A DNA stretch of 25,248 bases from CAZEZY01 sp964516635 (GCA_964516635.1 CAZEZY010000019.1:1-25248), one strand, 5' to 3'; positions 14,963 through 22,505 are shown, counted from the first letter of the stretch. Numbers and translations: made by a program. The notes: generated by a model not told the origin, from the letters alone.

Positions 14963-15969
14963 AGGTCGTGAAAGCTGGAGCGCTCGGTGGTTTCCATGAC
15001 CGTCGCCGTTTTGCTGCCCAGAATCCCGCCCAGGCCGATTCGCAACTTGTCGACCAGCCCTGGGGGCGTGAAGGTGGGCTCCTCCTCGCGGTTGAGCTCC
15101 TTCTGCAACGCAAACACCGACTGCGGCCGCGACAGCGGGTCCAGTGACATACACCACTGAACCACCTCGATCAGGTTATCGGAATAGAGGCCGCGCAGCC
15201 GCGTCATGGCCAGAGCCAGGCGATCCTTTTCGAGGCGTTGCGGGGCATCGTGCGGCGGATATCCCTGCATGCAGGAGTACATGCAGGCGCCGACGGCGTA
15301 GATGTCGGTCCAGGGCCCCATGTCGGCGTTGCGCTTGTACATCTCGGGCGCGGCAAAGCCGGGGGTGTACATGGGCCTGAGAAAATTGCCCTCGGTATTC
15401 AGAACCTCGCGAGCGGCGCCAAAATCGATCAGCACCGGCTTGTTTTCGTCGGTGATGAAAATGTTGGCGGGCTTGATGTCGAGGTGCAGCATCTTGTGCT
15501 GATGCACGATTCGCAGACCACGCAGGATTTCGTCGAACAGCGAGCGCACGGTGGCCTCACGCAGGATCTTCTTGCGCTTCAGGTCACGGGCCGTGACGAT
15601 GAACTCCTGCAGAGAAGCCCCCTCCAGGTAGTTCATCACCATGTAGACCGTCTCGTTCTCGCGAAAGAAATTGAGCACGCTCACCACGGTGGGGTGTGAA
15701 ATCTGGGCCAGCGCGCGGCCTTCCTCGAAAAAGCTCTTCAGACCCAGGCGATACAGCGAGAGTTTTTCAGGGGGCACGGCGGGCAGGAGTTCGCCGGGCA
15801 ATCGAACCGCCAGCGCAGCAGGCAGGTACTCCTTGAGCGCGACTCTCTGGCCGGCACTGTCGAGTGCCTGATACACCAGCCCGAAACCACCGGCCGCCAG
15901 CAGGCGAATGATCCGGTAGCCGCCGATGAGTGTGTCAGGGGGCAGGGGCGCGGGTTTGGTCTTTGACAT
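14959..15969 (-). CDS. Soluble Ser/Thr protein kinase (Hanks type)
   Basis: The product, 336 aa from the ATG at 15967-15969, is a eukaryotic-like kinase. Subdomain marks are the glycine loop LAAGGFGLVY (24-33), catalytic Lys46 in VALKEYLP, an acidic helix-C candidate in FFEEGRAL (80-87), HLDIKPAN (162-169, D164), DFG (182-184) and AAPE (206-209). The catalytic loop is HLD, not HRD, so it is a non-RD kinase. The last ~55 residues after the kinase fold are short and Thr/Ser-rich, with no transmembrane or PASTA segment, so it is probably cytosolic. An in-frame TTG nine codons upstream lacks a ribosome site. It heads the minus-strand run and is divergent from yicC, 53 bp away. Confidence 0.93.
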   Translation of the reverse strand: MSKTKPAPLPPDTLIGGYRIIRLLAAGGFGLVYQALDSAGQRVALKEYLPAALAVRLPGELLPAVPPEKLSLYRLGLKSFFEEGRALAQISHPTVVSVLNFFRENETVYMVMNYLEGASLQEFIVTARDLKRKKILREATVRSLFDEILRGLRIVHQHKMLHLDIKPANIFITDENKPVLIDFGAAREVLNTEGNFLRPMYTPGFAAPEMYKRNADMGPWTDIYAVGACMYSCMQGYPPHDAPQRLEKDRLALAMTRLRGLYSDNLIEVVQWCMSLDPLSRPQSVFALQKELNREEEPTFTPPGLVDKLRIGLGGILGSKTATVMETTERSSFHDL

Positions 15970-16022
15970 AATCGAAGGATCTGCAACCCCCAACAACGTT
16001 GCATACAGACTGCGAGTTTTGA

Positions 16023-16931
16023 ATGCCAGTTTACAGCATGACCGGCTACGCGACGGGTCAGAGTCAGCCCCCGGCGACGACGTCGTCCACGGCGGCCTCG
16101 CCGGTCGCGATCGGCATGGAAATCCGCTCCGTCAACAGCCGCTTTCTGGACCTGGGATTCCGACTGTCCGACGAGCTGCGCCCGGCAGAACCAGCGCTGC
16201 GTGACCTCATCGGCGCCCGCCTCAAGCGAGGCAAGGTTGAAGTCAGGGCCTGGCTGGAAGGCCGAACCGAGAACCCCCTGAGGCCACCCTCCCTGGGTGA
16301 CCTCCAGAAAATCATCGCGATCCAGGACCAGGTACTGAGCTGGCTGCCATCGGCCCGCCCCTTGTCGGTGGCCGAAACCTTGCAGGCCCTGGGGCGCTCC
16401 CAGCCGCCAGCCTCCCACCTCGCCCCGGCACTCGTGGAACTGGCCGAACAGACCCTGGCGGAATTCACCGCATCGCGCAACCGTGAAGGCGAACGCCTCG
16501 CTCGCATGTTGCTGGACCGTGTCTCGCAATTGCGCGCCCTCGCCACCCAGGCCCAGCCCATGGTGCCTCTGCTGGTCGAGTGGCAGCGGCAGCGTTTTCT
16601 GGAGCGCTGGCAGGAGGCCCTGGGCATGGGGCATGCCGATGCCACCGCCACGGCCGCGCAGGAACGGGCGCTGAGCGAGGCCACGGCATTTGCCATCCGC
16701 ATCGATGTGGCCGAGGAACTCACCCGGCTGCAATCCCACCTCGATGAAATCGAACGCCTGATCGGCCAGGGCGGCGAAGTGGGCAAGCGGCTCGACTTCT
16801 TCATCCAGGAGCTTCACCGCGAAGCCAACACCCTGGGCAGCAAATCCTCCAGCCTGGAACTCACCCGCATCTCGGTTGACATGAAAGTGCTCATCGAACA
16901 AATGCGCGAGCAAGTGCAGAACCTCGAATGA
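16023..16931 (+). CDS. yicC: YicC/YloC family endoribonuclease
   Basis: YicC-family proteins are RNA endonucleases, and in E. coli YicC promotes decay of the small RNA RyhB. The product is 302 aa; it begins MPVYSMTGYATG, close to the family start, has MEIRSVNSRFLDLGFRL in the N-terminal domain and ends with the DUF1732-type tail (ELHREANTLGSKSSSLELTR followed by a metal-site helix). Its TGA overlaps the gmk ATG (ATGA at 16928-16931), so it leads a yicC-gmk-rpoZ message. The gap to the divergent kinase gene is 53 bp and contains CAACGTTG (15994-16001); no convincing promoter is visible there. Confidence 0.93.
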   Translation: MPVYSMTGYATGQSQPPATTSSTAASPVAIGMEIRSVNSRFLDLGFRLSDELRPAEPALRDLIGARLKRGKVEVRAWLEGRTENPLRPPSLGDLQKIIAIQDQVLSWLPSARPLSVAETLQALGRSQPPASHLAPALVELAEQTLAEFTASRNREGERLARMLLDRVSQLRALATQAQPMVPLLVEWQRQRFLERWQEALGMGHADATATAAQERALSEATAFAIRIDVAEELTRLQSHLDEIERLIGQGGEVGKRLDFFIQELHREANTLGSKSSSLELTRISVDMKVLIEQMREQVQNLE

Positions 16932-17554
16932 TCATGGACTATCCCGGCAATCTCTACGTTGTGGCGGCCCCCAGCGGGACGGGCAAATCCAGTCTGGTCA
17001 AGGCCCTGCTGGAAGTCGATTCGCGCATGGAGCTCTCGGTATCCCACACCACCCGGGCCCCACGGGGTCAGGAAGTGCACGGGCGCGAGTACTACTTTGT
17101 GAGCAACGACGAGTTCGACCGCATGGTGGCCAACGACGCATTCGTCGAATGGGCCCACGTGCACAGCAACCGTTATGGCACCTCCCGAAAGGCCATCGAG
17201 GACAAGATTGCTGCGGGTGCCGACATCGTGCTCGAAATCGATTACCAGGGCGCGATCCAGATCAAACAGACGTTTCCCAACGCCGTTCTCATCTTCATCT
17301 TGCCGCCCAGCTGGGAAGAGCTCCGCTCACGGCTGATGCGCCGAGCCGAAGACAGCGAGGACGTGATCGAACTCCGCCTGCGCAATGCCGCCAAGGAGGT
17401 GGCGCACGTTGACCGCTTCGACTTCGTTATAATCAACGAGATGTTCGAGCGGGCCCTGTTTGACCTCAAGGCCATTGCTCACGCCCAACGCCTCAAGGTG
17501 GTTGCTCAGCGTCGCGCCCGGGCCGACACCTTCAGGGCCCTCCACATAGGCTGA
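16928..17554 (+). CDS. gmk: Guanylate kinase
   Basis: Gmk phosphorylates GMP to GDP with ATP, feeding GTP and hence ppGpp synthesis. The P-loop APSGTGKS is at residues 14-21, followed by SVSHTTRAPRGQEVHGREYYFVS (GMP-binding Arg and Tyr region) and LEIDYQGA. The product has 208 aa. The ATG at 16928 overlaps the yicC stop; the ATG two codons later (16934) is an equally possible start. In other bacteria ppGpp can inhibit this enzyme; that is not readable here. A perfect TATAAT lies in the coding sequence near the 3' end. Confidence 0.97.
   Translation: MIMDYPGNLYVVAAPSGTGKSSLVKALLEVDSRMELSVSHTTRAPRGQEVHGREYYFVSNDEFDRMVANDAFVEWAHVHSNRYGTSRKAIEDKIAAGADIVLEIDYQGAIQIKQTFPNAVLIFILPPSWEELRSRLMRRAEDSEDVIELRLRNAAKEVAHVDRFDFVIINEMFERALFDLKAIAHAQRLKVVAQRRARADTFRALHIG
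17428..17433 (+). promoter_or_regulatory. TATAAT inside gmk, candidate -10 for rpoZ
   Basis: An exact TATAAT falls within the codons GTT-ATA-ATC, about 140 bases before rpoZ. The ATA codon is unusual in such GC-rich coding DNA. TTGACC at 17409-17414 is only 13 bases upstream, too close for a normal -35, so a complete promoter is not proven. Confidence 0.3.
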
Positions 17555-17572
17555 ATTTTTACCGGAGCCCCC

Positions 17573-17776
17573 ATGGCACGCATCACCGTTGAAGACTGTC
17601 TGGAAAAGATCCCCAACCGATTTCAGCTCGTGCTGGCCGCCACCTACCGCGCCCGCATGCTGAATCAGGGCCACACCCCCAAGATCGAAACCCGCAACAA
17701 GGCCGGCGTCACGGCCCTGCGCGAGATTGCCGGAGGCAAGGTCGGCATCGAGATGCTGAAAAAAGTGCCCATCTGA
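17573..17776 (+). CDS. rpoZ: RNA polymerase omega subunit
   Basis: Omega assists assembly of the beta' subunit of RNA polymerase and, in proteobacteria, forms part of a ppGpp-binding site with beta'. The product is 67 aa, with MARITVEDCLEKIPNRFQLV and the segment RNKAGVTALREIAGGKVG, both typical of the family. GGAG at 17564-17567 precedes the ATG at 17573. It follows gmk by 18 bp and is followed by a strong terminator, which separates it from spoT. Confidence 0.97.
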   Translation: MARITVEDCLEKIPNRFQLVLAATYRARMLNQGHTPKIETRNKAGVTALREIAGGKVGIEMLKKVPI

Positions 17777-17795
17777 GGCAAGGCCTTCCCTCAAC

Positions 17796-17827
17796 AAGCA
17801 CCGCCCTGGCGGTGCTTTTGTTTTTTT
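17796..17827 (+). terminator. Intrinsic terminator after rpoZ
   Basis: AAGCACCGC pairs with GCGGTGCTT (17796-17804 and 17809-17817) around a CCTG loop, followed by TTTTG and seven T (17816-17827). This is a GC-rich 9-bp stem with a long T-tract on the plus strand. The opposite strand lacks a U-tract after the hairpin, so it acts in one direction only. Confidence 0.88.
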
Positions 17828-17847
17828 AATCATCTCAATGGTCAGGT

Positions 17848-17897
17848 TTGACACAAAAGTGTCGGCAAAATCCGACAGGAGCCGCTAAAGTAGGGGG
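17848..17897 (+). promoter_or_regulatory. Overlapping inverted repeats in the spoT upstream region
   Basis: Between the rpoZ terminator and spoT are two inverted repeats that share bases: GACAC-AAAA-GTGTC (17850-17863) and TGTCGG-N6-CCGACA (17860-17877). They share TGTC, so as RNA only one hairpin could form at a time. TTGACA at 17848-17853 is a perfect -35 hexamer, but no matching -10 lies 16-18 bases on. TAAAGT at 17886-17891 is a weak -10 that would put the transcription start at the ATG itself. The spoT ATG is preceded directly by AGGGGG, too close for normal ribosome binding. Confidence 0.4.
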
Positions 17898-20153
17898 ATG
17901 ACAGACGAAGTGATGACCCCTCCTGCTGCGAGTCCTGCCCAGGCGGCTGCCAGTGCCGCTGCCGCCAGCTTTGCAGCCCTGGAGGCCCGCCTCGACTACC
18001 TCAGCCCGACCGAAATCGATCTGGTCCGTCAGGCCTACCGGTTTGCAGACGAAGCCCATCTGGGCCAGATCCGCAAGAACGGCGACCCTTACATCACCCA
18101 CCCCATCGCGGTCGCCCAGCAGTGCACCGAATGGAAACTCGATGCCCAGGCCCTGTGTGCCGCCCTGATGCACGATGTGCTGGAAGACTGCGGCATCACC
18201 AAGCTCGACATGACCGAGCGGTTCGGGCCGCACATCACCGATCTGGTGGACGGTCTCACCAAGCTCGACAAACTCGAATTCCACAGCCGCGAGGAAAACC
18301 AGGCCGAGTCTTTCCGCAAGATGCTGCTGGCGATGGCCCGAGATGTGCGCGTCATCCTCATCAAGCTGGCCGACCGCACCCACAACATGCGCACCATGGG
18401 TGACATGCCTCGCAGCAAGTGGGGGCGCATCAGCAGCGAGACGCTCGAAATCTACGCCCCTATCGCCCACCGATTGGGCCTGAACAACAACTACCGGGAA
18501 CTGCAGGACCTCGCCTTCAAACACCTGCACCCCTGGCGCTATCAGGCGCTGTCGAAAGCCCTGGAAAAATCCCGTAGCCGCCGGCGCGATCTGATTGCCC
18601 GCGTGCAGGGCGAAGTGGAAAACGCGTTTCACCGCCACGGGATCGAGGTTCGCATCGTCGGCCGCGAAAAAACCCTCTACTCGGTCTACCGCAAGATGGA
18701 CCTCAAGCACCTGTCGTTCGCCCAGGTCACCGACATCTACGGCTTCCGCATCATCCTGCCCGAACTGCTGGACTGCTACCAGGCACTGGGCATCCTGCAT
18801 CAGCTCTACAAGCCACTGCCGGGCAAGTTCCGGGACTACATCGCCATTCCCAAGATGAATGGCTACCAGTCGCTGCACACCACCCTGGTGGGCCCTTTCG
18901 GCACCAACATCGAATTCCAGCTGCGCACCCACACCATGGACGTGGTGGCTGAGTCCGGTGTGGCCGCCCACTGGCTGTACAAAGCCACCGAGCCCGACAG
19001 CCCCGCCTCCCAGGACCTCAACGCCCAGTGGTTGCAGTCGCTGCTCGACATCCAGCAGGAAACCCACGACGCGGCCGAGTTCTGGGATCACGTCAAGATC
19101 GACCTCTTTCCGGATTCGGTCTATGTGTTCACGCCCAAGAGCCGGATCATGTCGCTGCCGCGGGGGGCCACGGTGGTGGACTTTGCCTACGCCATCCACA
19201 GCGACGTCGGCAACAGCGCCATCGGCGCCAAGGTCAACGGCGAGCAGGCCGCGCTGCGCACCGAACTCAACAATGGCGACGTGGTCGAGATCATCACCTC
19301 ACCGCACGCCCGGCCCAATCCGAGCTGGCTGGGTTTTGTCAGGACCGGCCGAGCACGCTCCAAGATTCGCCATCACCTCAAGACCCTGGCCGAGGAAGAA
19401 TCGCTGGCGCTGGGCGAGCGTCTGCTGCGCCAGGCCTTGAGGGCCGAGGGCATACCAGCCTTGCCTGCCGACGACGAAGCCCACCATGCCGTGTGGGACA
19501 AGCTGCTTCGATTCACGGGCAACCGCCACGTCAGCGAACTGCTGACCGACATCGGCCTGGGCCGACGCATTGCCAGCATGGTCAGCAAGAAGCTGGCGGC
19601 CCTGCTGGCTGAAGGGGGCCAGAAGCCCGATCTGCTGCTCATCAGCCAGGAGCGTTTTGGTGCCGCCACCGAAGACAAACCCTCCCAGGGGGTGGTCACC
19701 CTGGACGGCAGCGAAGGTGCCTCGGTGCAGTACGCCCGCTGCTGCCATCCGGTTCCCGGCGACCGCATCATCGGCTACCTGGGCAAGGGCGAAGGCCTGG
19801 TGGTTCACACCGACGACTGCCCCACCGGCCGCAAGCTGCTGCACCGCGACGCCGAGCGGTTCATTGAAGTGGAATGGGCCGAAGACCCTTCCCGGTTGTT
19901 CGAGTCTTCTGTCGTGGTCACCGTCCACAACGGCAAAGGCGTGCTGGCCAAGGTGGCCGCTGCCATCGCGGCCGCCGAAGCCGACATCACCCACATCCAC
20001 ATGGGCGAAGAGCCCGCTCAGGTGGCCACCGATCTGCGTTTCACCCTGGCCGTTCGGGACCGGGTCCACCTGGCCCACGTGCTGCGTCAACTCAAGCGCA
20101 CGCCGTCGGTCATCAAGGCACAGCGCATCCGGCCGACGCGCCCGGGTAACTGA
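17898..20153 (+). CDS. spoT: Bifunctional (p)ppGpp synthetase/hydrolase
   Basis: The enzyme makes and degrades the stringent-response alarmone. It has 751 aa. Domains in order: HD hydrolase (about 45-195) with H92-D93, E96-D97 and LADRTHN 157-163; synthetase (about 245-365) with VTDIYGFRIIL and the substrate loop PGKFRDYIAIPKMNGYQSLH; TGS (402-465); a helical region; a Cys-rich segment with C615, C616 and C641; and a C-terminal ACT domain (about 668-745). The hydrolase motifs look intact, and the loop KFRD is basic like the RxKD of bifunctional enzymes and unlike the EFDD of RelA, so both activities are expected. The first 28 residues are Ala-rich and less certain; M6 at 17913 is an alternative start. 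Its 3' end overlaps greB by 41 bp. Confidence 0.96.
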   Translation: MTDEVMTPPAASPAQAAASAAAASFAALEARLDYLSPTEIDLVRQAYRFADEAHLGQIRKNGDPYITHPIAVAQQCTEWKLDAQALCAALMHDVLEDCGITKLDMTERFGPHITDLVDGLTKLDKLEFHSREENQAESFRKMLLAMARDVRVILIKLADRTHNMRTMGDMPRSKWGRISSETLEIYAPIAHRLGLNNNYRELQDLAFKHLHPWRYQALSKALEKSRSRRRDLIARVQGEVENAFHRHGIEVRIVGREKTLYSVYRKMDLKHLSFAQVTDIYGFRIILPELLDCYQALGILHQLYKPLPGKFRDYIAIPKMNGYQSLHTTLVGPFGTNIEFQLRTHTMDVVAESGVAAHWLYKATEPDSPASQDLNAQWLQSLLDIQQETHDAAEFWDHVKIDLFPDSVYVFTPKSRIMSLPRGATVVDFAYAIHSDVGNSAIGAKVNGEQAALRTELNNGDVVEIITSPHARPNPSWLGFVRTGRARSKIRHHLKTLAEEESLALGERLLRQALRAEGIPALPADDEAHHAVWDKLLRFTGNRHVSELLTDIGLGRRIASMVSKKLAALLAEGGQKPDLLLISQERFGAATEDKPSQGVVTLDGSEGASVQYARCCHPVPGDRIIGYLGKGEGLVVHTDDCPTGRKLLHRDAERFIEVEWAEDPSRLFESSVVVTVHNGKGVLAKVAAAIAAAEADITHIHMGEEPAQVATDLRFTLAVRDRVHLAHVLRQLKRTPSVIKAQRIRPTRPGN

Positions 20154-20688
20154 CCTCCATCACCTCCAGGGTTTCCCAGCCACTGGGGGTGCGTACCCGC
20201 ACCTCGTCGCCTTCGCGCGCCTTCAGCAGGGCCTGGGCCACTGGCGACACCCAGCTGATCTGGCCCAGCGCCGTATCGGCTTCGTCGATGCCCAGGATGG
20301 TCACGGTGCTTTCACTGCCATCTTCCCGCGCAAAGGTCACCGTGGCACCAAAAAACACCTGGTCCTTGCCCTGATGCTGTGAGGGATCGACCACCACCGC
20401 GATGTCGAGCCGCCGGGTCAGAAAGCGGATACGCCGGTCGATCTCGCGCAGGCGCTTCTTGCCGTAGAGGTAGTCGCCGTTTTCCGAACGGTCACCGTTG
20501 CTGGCCGCCCAGTGCACCACCTCCACCACGCGGGGGCGCTCGACGTCCAGCAGGTGCAGCAGTTCGCTGCGCAGGCGGTCATGTCCGGCCTGCGTCATGT
20601 AGTTCTTGCCCCCTGCCGGCAGGGCGGGCCCCTCGGGCAGGTCGTCATCGTCGGCGGTATCGGATTCTCTGGTAAACGCTTTGCTCAT
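20113..20688 (-). CDS. greB: Transcription elongation factor GreB
   Basis: GreB enters the secondary channel of stalled RNA polymerase and stimulates cleavage of backtracked RNA. The acidic tip motif NGDRSENGDYLYGKKRLREID lies at about 64-84 between the two helices of the coiled coil, and the FKBP-like C-terminal domain follows (FFGATVTF to WETLEVMEVSY). The YLYGKKR form is GreB-like. The length is 191 aa, with an acidic N-terminal extension (DTADDDDLPEGP) and about ten residues past the usual end that are encoded antisense to spoT. It is convergent with spoT and divergent from ggt with 29 bp between starts. DksA-like regulators compete for the same channel, which fits the ppGpp neighbourhood. 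Confidence 0.95.
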   Translation of the reverse strand: MSKAFTRESDTADDDDLPEGPALPAGGKNYMTQAGHDRLRSELLHLLDVERPRVVEVVHWAASNGDRSENGDYLYGKKRLREIDRRIRFLTRRLDIAVVVDPSQHQGKDQVFFGATVTFAREDGSESTVTILGIDEADTALGQISWVSPVAQALLKAREGDEVRVRTPSGWETLEVMEVSYPGASAGCAVP

Positions 20689-20717
20689 GGCTTCCAGGGG
20701 TGTGCTAAGGTGCCTCC

Positions 20718-22505
20718 ATGTGGCAATTGTCCAACATCATCCGGCGCCTGAACGCCACCGTGGTCGTGCTGGCCATGGCGTCCAGTGCGCTCACGGGGGT
20801 CGTTCAGGCACAAGGCCTGTCGCCCACCCTGCAACCCGAGGGGTCCAGTGGCTGGACGCCCAAGCCCTTGTGGCGCGGCAGCCACTTTGCGGTAGCCGCC
20901 GCACACCCGCTGGCGGCCGAAGCCGGCGCCCGGGTGCTGGCCGAGGGTGGGTCGGCCGTGGACGCCGCCGTGGCCATCCAGATGGTCCTCACGCTGGTAG
21001 AGCCCCAGTCCAGCGGCATCGGCGGTGGGGCCTTCCTGCTGCATGCCGACGGGCAGGCTGTACATGCCTACGATGGTCGGGAAACCGCCCCTGCGGCGGC
21101 CGACGAGCGGCTCTTTCTCCAGGCCGATGGCCAGCCCCTGCCGTTCGCCCAGGCAGTGGCCAGCGGCTTGTCGGTGGGTGTGCCTGGCGTACTCCCCATG
21201 CTGGAAATGGCCCATCGCCGGCATGGCCAACTGCCCTGGGGTCGGCTGATGGCCCCTGCCATCGTGCTTGCCGAACACGGCTTCCTCGTGTCGGAGAGAC
21301 TGCACACCCTGCTCCAGGCCGACAACACCCTGCGCGACGACCCTGAAGCCGCCGCCTATTTTCTGGACCCGCAAGGCCAGCCCTGGCCCGTCGGGCACCG
21401 TCTGCGCAACCCGGCACTGGCCGAAACGCTGCGCTGCGTGGCCGCGCTGGGTGCGCGCTGTCTGAGCACAGGGCCCATCGCCGAAGCCATGGTGCGCAAG
21501 GTGCAGCATCACCCGGTGCGGCCTGGCGGTCTGTCCCTGGAGGATCTGGTCCGCTACCAACCCCTCCAGCGAGAGCCGCTCTGCCACCCCTGGCACACCC
21601 CCCGGGGGGTGATCAGGCTTTGCGGCTTTCCGCCACCCTCTTCGGGAGCCATCGCCATCGGCCAGATCCTCGGCATGCTGGCCCATCGGCCCACGGCAAC
21701 ACCGTTGATGGCAGAAGAACTGCATCAGTACGCCGAAGCCAGCCGTCTGGCCTTTGCCGACCGCGCCCGCTACATCGGCGACCCGGCTTTTGTGGCACCC
21801 CCCGGTGGCGACTGGCTGCAGTTGCTCCGGCCCGACTACCTTCAGCGCCGGGCGCAGCTGATCGGGGACACGGCCATGCCCACCGCACCGGCCGGCAACC
21901 CGTCTCACGAAGCCGTGGCCTGGGGCAGCATGACGACGCAACCCGAGCAAGGCACCAGCCACCTCAGCGTGATCGACAGCCAGGGGCGCAGCGTGGCCAT
22001 GACCACGACCATCGAATCTGCCTTTGGCTCGCGCCTGATGGTGCATGGCTTCCTGCTGAACAACCAGCTCACCGACTTCAGCTTCCGCCCGACAGACGAT
22101 GCCGGCAGGCCGGTTGCCAACCGCGTTCAACCGGGCAAGCGCCCGCGGTCTTCCATGGCTCCCACCCTGGTGTTCGACAATGCAACGGGTGAACTGCTGG
22201 CCAGCCTGGGGAGCCCGGGTGGGGCTCTCATCATCCATTACACCGCCCGTGCCCTGCTGGCCACCCATCTCTGGGGCCAGGATGCCCGCGAAGCCTTGCA
22301 CCTCCCCCATGCAGGCAGTCTGGGTGGGCCGGTGTTGCTGGAAGCGGGTCGTTACCCAACCCACGTGGTCGAGGCACTCAAAGCCCGCGGTCATCAGGTC
22401 CGCGAAACGGCCATGACGAGTGGATTGAACCTGTTGCAGCGTGACCGGCAAGGTCTGACGGGTGCCGCCGACCCTCGGCGCGAGGGCGTGGTGCGCGGTC
22501 AGTGA
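20718..22505 (+). CDS. ggt: Gamma-glutamyltransferase, secreted
   Basis: GGT cleaves or transfers the gamma-glutamyl group of glutathione and similar compounds in the periplasm. A signal peptide (basic RRLN, hydrophobic VVVLAMASSALTG, cleavage near VQA-QG, residue ~32) precedes the Ntn-hydrolase precursor. The self-processing Thr is T413 in EQGTSHLSVID, and DGRETAP near residue 118, NNQLTDFS and GSPGG are substrate-pocket motifs. It has 595 aa. The ATG at 20718 follows AAGG (20707-20710). It is 29 bp from the divergent greB start, and 47 bp separate it from Anbu, another Ntn hydrolase. Glutathionylspermidine or peptide substrates cannot be excluded. Confidence 0.95.
   Translation: MWQLSNIIRRLNATVVVLAMASSALTGVVQAQGLSPTLQPEGSSGWTPKPLWRGSHFAVAAAHPLAAEAGARVLAEGGSAVDAAVAIQMVLTLVEPQSSGIGGGAFLLHADGQAVHAYDGRETAPAAADERLFLQADGQPLPFAQAVASGLSVGVPGVLPMLEMAHRRHGQLPWGRLMAPAIVLAEHGFLVSERLHTLLQADNTLRDDPEAAAYFLDPQGQPWPVGHRLRNPALAETLRCVAALGARCLSTGPIAEAMVRKVQHHPVRPGGLSLEDLVRYQPLQREPLCHPWHTPRGVIRLCGFPPPSSGAIAIGQILGMLAHRPTATPLMAEELHQYAEASRLAFADRARYIGDPAFVAPPGGDWLQLLRPDYLQRRAQLIGDTAMPTAPAGNPSHEAVAWGSMTTQPEQGTSHLSVIDSQGRSVAMTTTIESAFGSRLMVHGFLLNNQLTDFSFRPTDDAGRPVANRVQPGKRPRSSMAPTLVFDNATGELLASLGSPGGALIIHYTARALLATHLWGQDAREALHLPHAGSLGGPVLLEAGRYPTHVVEALKARGHQVRETAMTSGLNLLQRDRQGLTGAADPRREGVVRGQ

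Noticed and set aside
17409..17414. TTGACC as the -35 partner of the TATAAT in gmk
   Set aside because: The 13-base spacer is too short for sigma-70 recognition.
17835..19199. Minus-strand open frame of 454 codons opposite spoT, and similar ones opposite the DUF349 gene (9453-10700) and the phosphatase (13607-14971)
   Set aside because: All are antisense shadows of well-supported genes, rich in Gly/His/Arg without domains or ribosome sites.
20681..20709. TTGCTC-N17-GCTAAG as a ggt promoter
   Set aside because: It would start transcription within a couple of bases of the ggt ATG and leave its AAGG ribosome site outside the message.
20685..22451. Long minus-strand open frame (588 codons) opposite ggt
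   Set aside because: It covers ggt in antisense and has no recognisable motif; ggt on the plus strand has signal peptide and catalytic residues. High GC at third codon positions leaves the complementary frame open.
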